From Sciscionella sediminilitoris (GTDB taxonomy: Bacteria > Actinomycetota > Actinomycetes > Mycobacteriales > Pseudonocardiaceae): 64,000 nt of DNA. The position numbers and the translations under genes are program-made. The stretch is taken from the NCBI RefSeq assembly GCF_000737195.2, contig NZ_JALM01000036.1, positions 120,814-184,813 on the forward strand, given 5' to 3'. This document shows positions 16,402 to 24,938 of the stretch, in pieces (the stretch's first letter is position 1; the number at the start of each line of letters is the position of its first letter). A model generated the notes under the pieces. That model made no database searches. It was not told the DNA's origin and was given only the letters and a program-made list of their open reading frames with translations.

Positions 16402-17625
16402 TCACTCGCCGATCACCGGGGGAGCGGTCGGTGGCAGTTCGCCGACGATCTCGTTGCCGTGTTCCTCGGTGACCAGGAAGCGCGGTCCCTTGCGTTCTTC
16501 CTCGTCCTTCTTGGTGTTCTGACCGGGTGGCGGTGCACCGTTCGTTCCCTCCCGGGCGCGGCCGCCGACCTGTTCTCTGGCTGTTCTGGAGATGGCCCGT
16601 TCCCCGGAGGTGCCCGAACCGGAACGTGGTCCCGAGGCGGGTGATCGTCCGGACCGGCCACCCGGTCTCTCGCCAGGTACCTGTTCGCCGCCGAGCCGCC
16701 ATGTGGTGCCGCCGGGCACACCGGGTGTGGGTTCGGCGGTCGAGGCATTGCCCGAGTACTGCACACCCGGGCTGCGTGGTTCCCACAAGCCACCGATGCC
16801 GTGCTGGTTACTGCTGGCCGTGTTCAGCTCACCAGGTCTGGCTGTACTGCCGTGTTCGTGCCCGCCCTCGGGATCGGTCCGGTCCTTGCCGGATTCAGGT
16901 GCTTCGGGTTCAGGTACGCGGTTGCCCGGGGCGGAGGGTCGGGATTCGGGTACGGCAGCATGCTCGGCTGGTCGGGTTCCGCGCGGGTGCGGGATGCGGC
17001 CAGGTTCGTGTCCTCCTCCTGCCATGCGCGGCGGATCCCGGTGATCGCCACCGCCCGGTGATCGTTTCGGGTTGTAGATCTCCAGATTCGCGAACGCATT
17101 CACCGGTGCGGGGCTTTCTCCGGGCAGGGCACCGGCGAGCATCTGGCTCTGCGCACCGTAATTCCGGAACGCCAGCCGGTTCTCGGCATCCGCGGCCAAC
17201 CACGCGGTGCTGTCATTCCAGGGATCGTTGTCCCGCCAGAAGGCCATCGAGGTCTCCAGCGTGGCGACGAAACCCGGCGGTTCCTTCGGCATCTCCTTGA
17301 GTTGGCCGGCTTGGAACTCGAACCCATCGGCCTGACTGGTCGTCGTTCGCTGGAAGGAGGCCAGGTCCTCCTGATGCCGCGCCAGCCGGTCGAGAAACGG
17401 CTTCGCCGCCTGATGTGCGGCATCGCCCGCCGCGCCGCGGATGCCGGCGGCTATCGCGTTCTGGCATTTTCGCAGGTGAGCGACGGCTTCAGTGGTGAAG
17501 TTGTTCATGGTGCTGGCAGCAGCTGTAGCGCGCAGAAGTGGCCCAAGGCCAATTGCATGCGCTCGCATACCTTCGTAGATGTCTGCGCCATCCATATCCC
17601 CAGTAGCTCCGGGATAGTTCGACAT
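16402..17625 (-). CDS. Candidate ESX substrate with low-complexity middle, module 2
   Basis: A 407-residue paralogue of 13207-14529. Shared parts are the N-terminal helical domain, the block FANLEIYNPKRSPGGG and the tail LVTEEHGNEIVGELPPTAPP. The middle is Pro/Glu/Arg-rich here (for example GTRPAEHAAVPESRPSAPGN) rather than Gly-rich, so only the ends are constrained. ATG at 17625 follows the lipoprotein stop by 1 nt with GGGGGG upstream; ATG at 17640 is possible. Confidence 0.7.
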   Translation of the reverse strand: MSNYPGATGDMDGADIYEGMRAHAIGLGPLLRATAAASTMNNFTTEAVAHLRKCQNAIAAGIRGAAGDAAHQAAKPFLDRLARHQEDLASFQRTTTSQADGFEFQAGQLKEMPKEPPGFVATLETSMAFWRDNDPWNDSTAWLAADAENRLAFRNYGAQSQMLAGALPGESPAPVNAFANLEIYNPKRSPGGGDHRDPPRMAGGGHEPGRIPHPRGTRPAEHAAVPESRPSAPGNRVPEPEAPESGKDRTDPEGGHEHGSTARPGELNTASSNQHGIGGLWEPRSPGVQYSGNASTAEPTPGVPGGTTWRLGGEQVPGERPGGRSGRSPASGPRSGSGTSGERAISRTAREQVGGRAREGTNGAPPPGQNTKKDEEERKGPRFLVTEEHGNEIVGELPPTAPPVIGE

Positions 17626-17626
17626 T

Positions 17627-18214
17627 TCACTGCCCCCCATGTCTTATGGTCCTAGTGACACCTTTGGTTATATTTTTTGCGTCGCCACACGGGTCGCCGC
17701 CTGGGGTCTCCAGTATCCGTAATGATATCGCATCATGGTCGTTAATTCCGACCTGGTAGGCGCATATTCCGTTCGGGACTTGATTGGCCTCGTTGTTGAC
17801 GAGCACTGATGGAAATCCGTTGATTGGCGGCTGTGGGGAGAAGCGAGAGAAGCGATTTCTTATCGCATACAGGTCGCTGAGCCCGCCAGGATTTGGGATG
17901 AACACCATATTGACTTTGACGTCGCGGGGTCCGTTCCAAGTGCACTGTGGACCAGAAGGATCGCGAGGCTCTGATGTTCCTGAGGTTTCGAGTCCTAGAG
18001 TTTGGAGTTGTCTGGTTGTCAGTGTTGTGCACGGTTCAGACTTGTACTTTGAGACATCGATCGGGTTTGGCACTCTAGGGGCGCCATGGTTCGGCAACGC
18101 CGGTTTGCTGTCGAGGGGGGAGTTTGAGTGTGGTGCCCTGGGAGGCTCGCCGCAGGATGTTATTGCCAGTGTGCCCATGATGGCGATCGCGACGCATGTT
18201 CTTCGACAATGCAC
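17627..18214 (-). CDS. DUF3558 lipoprotein, module 2
   Basis: A 195-residue lipoprotein, signal peptide ending LAITSC (Cys21). It shares PNPIDVSKYKSEPCTTL, QLQTLGL, GPQCTWN and ING-FPSVL with the module 1 protein. Base composition is unusual: positions 17641-17700 are 31/60 G+C, far below the neighbours. This could reflect relaxed selection or more recent acquisition. Confidence 0.8.
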   Translation of the reverse strand: MHCRRTCVAIAIMGTLAITSCGEPPRAPHSNSPLDSKPALPNHGAPRVPNPIDVSKYKSEPCTTLTTRQLQTLGLETSGTSEPRDPSGPQCTWNGPRDVKVNMVFIPNPGGLSDLYAIRNRFSRFSPQPPINGFPSVLVNNEANQVPNGICAYQVGINDHDAISLRILETPGGDPCGDAKNITKGVTRTIRHGGQ

Positions 18215-18216
18215 AT

Positions 18217-18633
18217 TTATCGCCCGGGCTTTCGAATATTGTCCGCATTCGTGTGCTCGGTTTGGTGATAACTGTCGATCGTTTTGTTCAGTTCATCGCG
18301 CATAACCCTAAGTCCGCGCATGTCTTCTACGATTTCTGTGCGTTTTTGCGCGCCGACATGATTCGCCGCACCGGCGAAGCCAGTGCTAGCCCTTTCGTGG
18401 CCCGGGCCGCTGATGTTCTCCATGTTGCCCGATTTGTTGTACGCGTCTTGGAGGGCGTCGATGGCGTTGTCCAGGTGGGTAATCGCCTTGCCCGCCTCGA
18501 CCGGATCGAGGTGCAGCGCCGGGCCTGCGGCATGGGGTTCCGCTAGTGGCTGTTTGCCGGGCGGGGGATCGGATTTGCTCGGTGGTTTCGCGCCCTCGCC
18601 GACCGGCCCGCTCACGTCTTCGTCGTGTGCCAT
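18217..18633 (-). CDS. Small helical protein, ESX-associated, module 2
   Basis: A 138-residue protein, same length as the module 1 paralogue and sharing LHLDPVEAGKAITHLDNAID and the ending HQTEHTNADNIRKPGR. Pro/Lys-rich N-terminus, then two helices. First gene of module 2 with a GGGGAGGG ribosome site. Confidence 0.65.
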   Translation of the reverse strand: MAHDEDVSGPVGEGAKPPSKSDPPPGKQPLAEPHAAGPALHLDPVEAGKAITHLDNAIDALQDAYNKSGNMENISGPGHERASTGFAGAANHVGAQKRTEIVEDMRGLRVMRDELNKTIDSYHQTEHTNADNIRKPGR

Positions 18634-18665
18634 CTCAAGCCCTCCCCACGAGCTTCAGACTTGGC

Positions 18666-18695
18666 AGGCTAACACCCGCCGTCATTGTTTGTGAA
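18666..18695 (-). promoter_or_regulatory. Candidate promoter of ESX module 2
   Basis: TTCACA (18690-18695) and TAGCCT (18666-18671) on the minus strand are 18 bp apart, about 33 bp upstream of the first gene. The rest of the intergenic space up to 18888 is AT-rich and I see no gene in it. Confidence 0.4.
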
Positions 18696-18888
18696 CAGTG
18701 TGAATTGCAAAGTTCATGGCTGTATTCGTTGTTTGTGCAGGTAGAGAAACATCTCATTCAAGATGTATCGATTAGATATCGAACTGATTTGCATCTTGCC
18801 GTTTTCCCGAAGCTGGAGTAAGCATATCCGAATGATGTCTATACATCAAACAGGATAGTGCGAGGTTCCACCGTCTGTGTGACGAGGG

Positions 18889-19668
18889 TCAGCGGGCGAG
18901 GTGCAGTTTGGTGTACAGCAGTGCTTCGGCGAGGTTGGTGGTGCGCTCGGCGTCGCTGCGATCGGTGCGGGTGCTGACCTCGATGATCACGGATCCTGGG
19001 AAGCCGGTCTCGCTGAGCGTGTCGAGGAGCTCGCCGCAGGGCTGGGTGCCGCGTCCGGGAATGAGGTGTTCGTCGCGGGGGAGTCCGGTGCCGTCGGCGA
19101 GGTGGACGTGGCGCAGTCCGGTGCCCATGCGCGCGGCGAGTTCGAGGGCGTTCATCCCGGCCGCGGCGGTGTGTGAGAGGTCGAGGGTGTAGTCGGCGTA
19201 CCCGACGTCGGTTGGGTCGATGGAGGGGTGGAAGGCGTGCACGGCGACGTTGCGCAGTGGCTTGGCGGGAAACATGTTCTCGACTGCGATGGCGATCCCG
19301 GTGCGCTCGCTGAGTTCGGCGACGAGTTCGGGGAACCGTTTGGCGTAGCGGCGTTGCCAGACGAACGGCGGGTGCACGACGACGGTGGGGCAGTCGAGCT
19401 CGGCGGCGAGTTCGACGGATCGGCGCAGCCGCACGGTGGGGTCGGGGGACCAGACGCGCTGGGTGATCAGCAACGAGGGGGAGTGCAGGGAGAGCACGGG
19501 CATGCCGTAGCCGCGCAGGTATCGGCGCAGTGTAGCGCTGTCCTGGCTGTCCTGGTCTCCCCAGACCATCACCTCGACCCCGTCGTACCCGAGCTCCGCG
19601 GCGTACCGGAACCCCGCTTCGGCCCGACGTGGCCACACCGAGGCGGTGGACAGGCCGATCGGGATCAC
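18889..19668 (-). CDS. Sugar phosphate isomerase/epimerase-like TIM barrel
   Basis: A 259-residue xylose isomerase-like barrel: IGLSTASVWP at the N-terminus, then VVVHPPFVW, AVENMFP, LDLSHTAAAGM, HVHLADGTG and VIIEVSTRT, giving the His/Glu/Asp metal-binding set of the AP-endonuclease-2/isomerase superfamily. Substrate unknown. It matches Rv0498 in position after the Rv0497-like gene and ppx. GTG start 6 nt after the upstream stop. Confidence 0.8.
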   Translation of the reverse strand: MIPIGLSTASVWPRRAEAGFRYAAELGYDGVEVMVWGDQDSQDSATLRRYLRGYGMPVLSLHSPSLLITQRVWSPDPTVRLRRSVELAAELDCPTVVVHPPFVWQRRYAKRFPELVAELSERTGIAIAVENMFPAKPLRNVAVHAFHPSIDPTDVGYADYTLDLSHTAAAGMNALELAARMGTGLRHVHLADGTGLPRDEHLIPGRGTQPCGELLDTLSETGFPGSVIIEVSTRTDRSDAERTTNLAEALLYTKLHLAR

Positions 19669-19674
19669 GGGCCG

Positions 19675-20808
19675 CTACGACCCGAGGTAGAGCAGTAAGG
19701 CCGGTGTCGCGGTGACGATGAGACCGACGACCACGGAGAAGATGGTGGTCTGCAGGTCTTTGGCGCGCCATGCCTTGCGCACGAGGAAGACGATGGCCAG
19801 GGTGACCACGATGGCCGCGATCACGCCGATGATCTTGCTGTAGCTCCACAACCAGTCGAAGCCGAGCCAGACGAGACCGCCGCCGACGACCCCGGCGGCG
19901 ATGAGGCCGACGAGGGTGAGCCATTCGCGGGCACCGCGCGGCTCCTCCTCGTAGTCGTAGTCCTCGTCCTCGGCGGCTTCGTACTCGTCCTCGTCGAGGT
20001 ACTGCGCTTCGTCGTACTGGGCGGGCTCATCGTAGTGCGTGGACTGGTCGTAGTCCGCCGACTCTGCGTAGTTCTCGTCCTCGTCGTCCTCGAGGTCGGG
20101 AACGGGGTGGAACGCCGTCTGCTCGCCGGGCGCCTCGTCCTCGTCCTCATCGTCGAAGTCCGGGGTGTAGTACCCGGTGGACTCGACCGCGGACGGCCGG
20201 CCCTGCAGCGGTGCCTCGGGGATCGCCTGGATCTGTTCGGTCAGCGGCTCCGGGGGTGCCCCGGCGAGGCGCGCGGTCATCGAGGCACGCTGGGGTTTCG
20301 GCGCGTCCTCGGGCAGCGGTGGGGGCGGGGTGTATTTCGCCGGATCGGAGTAATCGTCGTACTCCGGTGGTTCGGGGAACCCGGCCTGTTGTTCGGGCTC
20401 CTCGACCGGGGGCATCGCCCTGGTCGGCGGTTTGATCGGCAACCGCCCGCTCGGCTGTGGCCGCGCGGGAACCGGTGCGCCGGCGGCCTGCTGCTGCGGC
20501 TGCTGTGCTTGTGGCTGCGGGCTCGGCTTCGGCTTCGGCTGGGGGCTCGGCTGTGCTTGCGGCTGTGGGCGGGGCTGCGGCGGCGCGGGGTGCCCGTTGG
20601 CGGTGTGCGCGACCGGCGACATGTTGGTGCCCGTGTCCCCCCGGACCCGTTCGATGATCGCCTGCGGCGCGGTGTCCTCCGCCGCATCCTCGGCGCGACG
20701 ACGGCGCCCGCGCGCTGCCTCGCCTTGCTGCTGCGACCCACCGTGCTGGGCGAGCAGTTCAGCGACGGTGCGCTGCCGCGTATTCGACTCGTCGTCTCGA
20801 GAACTCAT
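19675..20808 (-). CDS. Pro/acid-rich membrane protein, Rv0497-like
   Basis: A 377-residue protein: a short conserved start (MSSRDDESNTRQRTVAELLA), about 260 disordered residues rich in Pro, Gln, Asp, Glu and Tyr, then about four membrane helices at the C-terminus. It matches mycobacterial Rv0497 in layout and neighbours. ATG at 20808 has GGTGG upstream; GTG at 20817 is an alternative. Function unknown. Confidence 0.7.
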   Translation of the reverse strand: MSSRDDESNTRQRTVAELLAQHGGSQQQGEAARGRRRRAEDAAEDTAPQAIIERVRGDTGTNMSPVAHTANGHPAPPQPRPQPQAQPSPQPKPKPSPQPQAQQPQQQAAGAPVPARPQPSGRLPIKPPTRAMPPVEEPEQQAGFPEPPEYDDYSDPAKYTPPPPLPEDAPKPQRASMTARLAGAPPEPLTEQIQAIPEAPLQGRPSAVESTGYYTPDFDDEDEDEAPGEQTAFHPVPDLEDDEDENYAESADYDQSTHYDEPAQYDEAQYLDEDEYEAAEDEDYDYEEEPRGAREWLTLVGLIAAGVVGGGLVWLGFDWLWSYSKIIGVIAAIVVTLAIVFLVRKAWRAKDLQTTIFSVVVGLIVTATPALLLYLGS

Positions 20809-20882
20809 CCATTCCACCGTGCCTTGTGTTTCCGTCTACCACCAGTGTGGTCGATGTGGCCTTGCTCGCCAACACCGGGCCA

Positions 20883-21842
20883 TCATGGCTTGAGCATTAT
20901 CGCAGTCTGCTCTGCCCCATTGGTCTGGTCCAGCCTGCGCAGGATCACACCTTCGCGCAGTGCCCACGGACAGATTTCCAGCTCGCTGACCCGTAATCCG
21001 CGCATCGCGGACTCGGCGACGAGTGCCCCGGCTACGAGCTGGTGGGCCCGGTTCGCGCCGACTCCCTCGAGCTCGGCGAGGTCCGCCGCGGACATCCGGG
21101 AGATGAACGAGATGAGCTGGCGTAGCCCGGTGTGGGTGAGCGTCCGGCGCGCCCGCGGTCCCTCCGAGGAGGGCGCGGCCCCGGTCAGCCTGGCCAGCGA
21201 GCGGAATGTCTTCGAGGTGGCGACCACCCGGTCGGGTGCACCGTTCTTTCGTAGTTTCTTGACCACGGGGTGCAGTTGTTCATCGACCCAATCGCGGAGC
21301 TCGTTGACCTCGGCGCGTTTCGGCGGATCGTGACTGAACTTGGTCCTGGTGAGCCGCCCTGCGCCGAGCGGTAGCGACCATTCGCTCTCCGGTGCCTCGT
21401 CGATACCGCTGGCGATCTCGAGCGAGCCGCCGCCGATGTCGAGCACCAGTAGCTGGCCTGCCGACCAGCCGAGCCAGCGCCGGACGGCGAGGAAGGTCAG
21501 CCGTGCCTCGTCCTCCCCGGTGAGCACCCGCAGCTCGACCCCGGTCTCCTCGCGCACCCGCTCGAGCACCTTGGCCGAGTTGTTCGCCTCGCGCACCGCG
21601 GATGTGGCAAAGGAGAGCAGGTCCTCGCAACCGAGTTCGGCGGCCGAGGCGCGCGCCGCGGCGATGGTGCTCACCAGTTCGTCCGCGCCCGCCTTGCTGA
21701 GGTTCCCGGCGGAGTTGATCTTCTCGGCGAGCCGGAGCACGGTTTTCTCCGAGCTCATCGGCGTCGGATGTGCTCCGCGGTGGGCGTCGACCACGAGGAG
21801 GTGCACCGTGTTCGAGCCGACGTCGAGGACTCCTAATCGCAC
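20883..21842 (-). CDS. ppx: Exopolyphosphatase / GppA-family phosphatase
   Basis: A 319-residue actin-fold phosphatase: phosphate loops [13 protein letters not shown] near the start and [11 protein letters not shown] in the middle. The family hydrolyses polyphosphate or pppGpp. Short form, as in mycobacterial Rv0496. It lies 28 bp after regX3 in the same direction, linking it to phosphate control. GTG start. Confidence 0.88.
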   Translation of the reverse strand: MRLGVLDVGSNTVHLLVVDAHRGAHPTPMSSEKTVLRLAEKINSAGNLSKAGADELVSTIAAARASAAELGCEDLLSFATSAVREANNSAKVLERVREETGVELRVLTGEDEARLTFLAVRRWLGWSAGQLLVLDIGGGSLEIASGIDEAPESEWSLPLGAGRLTRTKFSHDPPKRAEVNELRDWVDEQLHPVVKKLRKNGAPDRVVATSKTFRSLARLTGAAPSSEGPRARRTLTHTGLRQLISFISRMSAADLAELEGVGANRAHQLVAGALVAESAMRGLRVSELEICPWALREGVILRRLDQTNGAEQTAIMLKP

Positions 21843-21870
21843 GAGGGCTAACGGTACTCCCCAGGACTGG

Positions 21871-22551
21871 CTAAGCCTCGAATTTGTAACCGAGCCCGCG
21901 CACGGTCACCAGGTAGTGCGGATCGGAGGGGTCCGGCTCGATCTTGCCGCGCAAACGTTTGACGTGGACGTCGAGGGTCTTGGTGTCCCCGACGTAGTCG
22001 GCGCCCCACACCCGGTCGATGAGCTGGGTCCTGGTGAGCACCCGCCCGGTGTTCCGCAGCAGGTACTCGAGCAGGTCGAACTCCTTGAGGGGCAGCGACA
22101 CCTCGGTTCCGGACACGGAGACCACGTGCCGCTCGACGTCCATGCGCACCGGCCCCGCGGCGAGCACCTGTCCGCCGGTTTCCTCGTTCTCCCCACCCCT
22201 GCGCAGGACCGCGCGGATGCGGGCGATCAGTTCGCGCGCGGAGTACGGCTTGGTCACGTAGTCGTCGGCGCCGAGTTCGAGCCCGACGACCTTGTCCACC
22301 TCGCTGTCCCGCGCGGTCACCATGATCACCGGGACCGTCGAACGGGTGCGAAGTGTTCGGTAGACGTCGGTACCGCTCATTCCGGGCAGCATCAGATCGA
22401 GCAGCACGATGTCGGCCCCGTTGCGGTCGAACTCGTCGAGCGCTTCCTGTCCGGTGGTCGCGACCGAGGGGGTGAACCCCTCCTTGCGCAGGAGATACGC
22501 GAGCGGATCGGCGAACGATTCTTCGTCCTCGACGATCAGAACCCTGCTCAT
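21871..22551 (-). CDS. regX3: Response regulator RegX3
   Basis: A 226-residue OmpR-type regulator: receiver domain with phospho-acceptor Asp52 ([11 protein letters not shown]) and a winged helix containing [18 protein letters not shown]. Partner of SenX3, 70 bp upstream. It activates phosphate-starvation genes in related actinomycetes; the PHO box at 8537-8558 is a likely target. GGGAGGGAGGG precedes the ATG. Confidence 0.92.
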   Translation of the reverse strand: MSRVLIVEDEESFADPLAYLLRKEGFTPSVATTGQEALDEFDRNGADIVLLDLMLPGMSGTDVYRTLRTRSTVPVIMVTARDSEVDKVVGLELGADDYVTKPYSARELIARIRAVLRRGGENEETGGQVLAAGPVRMDVERHVVSVSGTEVSLPLKEFDLLEYLLRNTGRVLTRTQLIDRVWGADYVGDTKTLDVHVKRLRGKIEPDPSDPHYLVTVRGLGYKFEA

Positions 22552-22621
22552 CGCCCTCCCTCCCTGTCGGAGCTCGGCACTTCGCGAGGGCGCTGTATCG
22601 ATGATTCGCTCGTAAACTCGC

Positions 22622-23782
22622 TCATAGCGCTCCTTCGTGTTCGGCTAGCTGAACTGGTGCGGGTGGCTGCACTGGCACCGCGGGAATGCGGATGGTGAAC
22701 GTCGAACCGGTGCCCTGCTGGCTCCACAGGCGCACCGAACCGCCGTGGTTCGCGGCGACGTGTTTGACGATGGCCAGTCCGAGCCCGGTTCCGCCGGTGG
22801 CCCGGGAACGCGCCTTGTCGACCCGGTAGAACCGTTCGAACACGCGCTCCTGGTGTTCGCGCGCGATCCCGATGCCCCGGTCGGTCACCGCGATCTCCAC
22901 GTAGCCGCCCGATTCGCGCCGGGAGATGGAGACCCCGCTGCCTTCCGGGGAGTAGGCGATCGCGTTGTCCAGCAGGTTGGCCAGCGCGGTCGCGAGCAAG
23001 GAATGGTCACCGTCCACGGTGAGCCCGGAGTCCTCGTCGGTGGTCATGGTGATCTGGTGTGATTCGGCGGCGAGCGCGGCCCGGTGCAGTGCCTCGTGGA
23101 CCACCTCGTCCACCTTCACGGTCTGCAGCTCGGGCAGCCGTTCCGCGCCCTGCAGCCGGGAAAGGGAGATCAGCTCGTTGACGAGGCGGCCGAGCCGATT
23201 GGATTCGTCGAGGATCTTGCCCGCGAACCGGTGTACCTCGGCGGGATCGTCCACGTAGTCCAGCAGGGCCTCGGCGAGCAGGGCCATCGCGCCGACCGGG
23301 GTCTTGAGCTCGTGGCTGACGTTCGCCACGAAGTCGCGGCGGGTCGCTTCGAGGCGCACGGTGTCCGACTGGTCGGCGACGTCGATGACGGTGAAGCCGT
23401 CGAGCAGCCTGCGCACCTCGCCGAGCACCGCCTGGGGCGCCCGGCCTGCTTGGGGCACCTGCGGGGTGAGGTCCACCTGTTCGGTCACACCGGTGCGGGC
23501 GACCCGTTCCGCCGTGGTGCGCGCGGAGCTGTCCACCCGGTTGTCGGTAACCACGCCGAGCTCGGCCGCGCGCGTGTTGTGGAGCAGTACATCGCCGAAC
23601 TCGCCGAGCACCACGACGCCGTTGTGTCCGGACTGTACGACCTCGTGGACCAGATCGGCCACGGTCGGCCCGTGCTGCTGCGGGCGCTGCCTACGCCGTC
23701 GCTTCCCGCGAAGGACAGCGCCGATGGCGAGGCCGAGCACGAACGCCGCGAGGATCGCGAGCACGGTCGCCGCCGTCGTCAC
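22622..23782 (-). CDS. senX3: Sensor histidine kinase SenX3
   Basis: A 386-residue kinase: one N-terminal membrane helix (about 3-25), a PAS-like region (about 40-145), the H-box FVANVSHELKTP with His157, and a HATPase domain with DRGIGIA and GTGLGLAIV. It autophosphorylates and activates RegX3 under low phosphate. GTG at 23782 gives the usual short N-terminus; a longer frame to 23845 adds an Arg/Cys-rich stretch not expected in the family. Confidence 0.9.
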   Translation of the reverse strand: MTTAATVLAILAAFVLGLAIGAVLRGKRRRRQRPQQHGPTVADLVHEVVQSGHNGVVVLGEFGDVLLHNTRAAELGVVTDNRVDSSARTTAERVARTGVTEQVDLTPQVPQAGRAPQAVLGEVRRLLDGFTVIDVADQSDTVRLEATRRDFVANVSHELKTPVGAMALLAEALLDYVDDPAEVHRFAGKILDESNRLGRLVNELISLSRLQGAERLPELQTVKVDEVVHEALHRAALAAESHQITMTTDEDSGLTVDGDHSLLATALANLLDNAIAYSPEGSGVSISRRESGGYVEIAVTDRGIGIAREHQERVFERFYRVDKARSRATGGTGLGLAIVKHVAANHGGSVRLWSQQGTGSTFTIRIPAVPVQPPAPVQLAEHEGAL

Positions 23783-23975
23783 GGTTTCGGCCCCGATGCG
23801 GGTCCGGATGCAGGTTCCACGGCCGCATCGTAAGCGCGTTCCCACCCGGTCGGGCTAGTTCACGCGCGAATGAGTGACCGCTTCGACATTTCCCGAGCGA
23901 ATTGTTCCGTTCACGTTCACCTGCCGGTCACCGCTGCGACGCGGGCCGGACGGCCGGATACCGCACTGCAGGGAG

Positions 23976-24047
23976 ATGTTTGCAGAAGTTTCTTTGCAAA
24001 ATCACCTGTGCAGGGCTCCCTTTGCAGAGAAATCTCTGCAAAGGGAG
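23976..24047. repeat. Cluster of TTTGCA inverted repeats
   Basis: CTCCCTTTGCAGAGA (24016-24030) and its exact complement (24033-24047) form a 15-bp perfect inverted repeat with a 2-nt centre. A second, slightly bulged repeat built from TTTGCAGAAG and CTTTGCAAAA lies at about 23978-24001. The cluster starts 4 nt after the aldo/keto reductase stop codon and sits upstream of senX3. It could terminate the first gene or act as operator DNA; there is no T-run. Confidence 0.5.
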
Positions 24048-24051
24048 TTCG

Positions 24052-24909
24052 TCAGGCCCGCAGCGCGTCGACCTCGGACTCGGTCAGCTCGATGTCCGCC
24101 GCGCCCACGTTCGCCTCGAGGTGCGCGGGTGTCGAGGTGCCCGGAATGAGCAGCAGGTTCGGCGCCCGGTGCAGCAACCAGGCCAGCGCGATGCGGGCCG
24201 GGGTCTCGCCGCGCTCCTCGGCGAACCGGACCAAGCCGGGCTGCTCGAGCATGTCCGGGTTGACGTGCCCGCCGAGCGGGAAGAACGGCACATAACCGAT
24301 CCCCGCCTCGGCGCACCGGTCGACGAAGGCCGCGTCGGACTGGTCGGCGAGGTTGAAGGAGTTCTGCACCGTGGCCACGGGCGCGATGGCCAGCGCCTGA
24401 TCGAGCACCCGCTCGGTGACATTGGAGAGCCCGAGCGCGCCGATCAGCCCCTCGGACTGCAGGGTCGCGAGCGCCTCGAAGGGTTCGTGGGCGTCCCCGT
24501 CGAAGGGCCCGTCGATCCCGCCGAGGCGCAGGTTCACCAGTCCGATGCGATCGGTACCGAGCTCGGTCAGGTTGGCTTCGAGATCGCGGCGCAGTTCGCC
24601 GAGGGTGTGTGCGGGGTCTGCGGGGGTGTGTCCGTCCTCGGCGAAGCGCGGGCCGATCTTCGTGGCGAGCACCAGTCCCTCGGGATAGGGGTGCAGTGCC
24701 TCCCGGATGAAGGTGTTCGAGCTGGCCCCGTCCCTGCGGTAGAACCACGCCGTGTCGATGTGATCGACACCGAGTTCGACCGCGCGCCGCAGGATCGTGT
24801 GTGCCGCCTCGGCGTCGCTGCGCCGTCCGATCGGCCAGCCGGGAAGCCGCATGGTGCCGAACCCCATCCGATTGACCCGGGTGCCGCCGAGATCGAAATC
24901 ACGTGCCAT
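24052..24909 (-). CDS. Aldo/keto reductase
   Basis: A 285-residue NADPH-type TIM-barrel oxidoreductase starting MARDFDLGGTRVNRMGFGTM. It has the catalytic Asp/Tyr stretch VDHIDTAWFYR and Lys in LVLATKIG; where the fourth catalytic residue (His) is usual it reads LVNLRLGG, so His appears replaced by Arg or Asn. Substrate unknown. It interrupts the gpmA-senX3 order found in mycobacteria. Start chosen at 24909; upstream codons run into the divergent gene. Confidence 0.8.
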   Translation of the reverse strand: MARDFDLGGTRVNRMGFGTMRLPGWPIGRRSDAEAAHTILRRAVELGVDHIDTAWFYRRDGASSNTFIREALHPYPEGLVLATKIGPRFAEDGHTPADPAHTLGELRRDLEANLTELGTDRIGLVNLRLGGIDGPFDGDAHEPFEALATLQSEGLIGALGLSNVTERVLDQALAIAPVATVQNSFNLADQSDAAFVDRCAEAGIGYVPFFPLGGHVNPDMLEQPGLVRFAEERGETPARIALAWLLHRAPNLLLIPGTSTPAHLEANVGAADIELTESEVDALRA

Positions 24910-24938
24910 GTCCCAAGCCAACCACACTCGAGTACACA

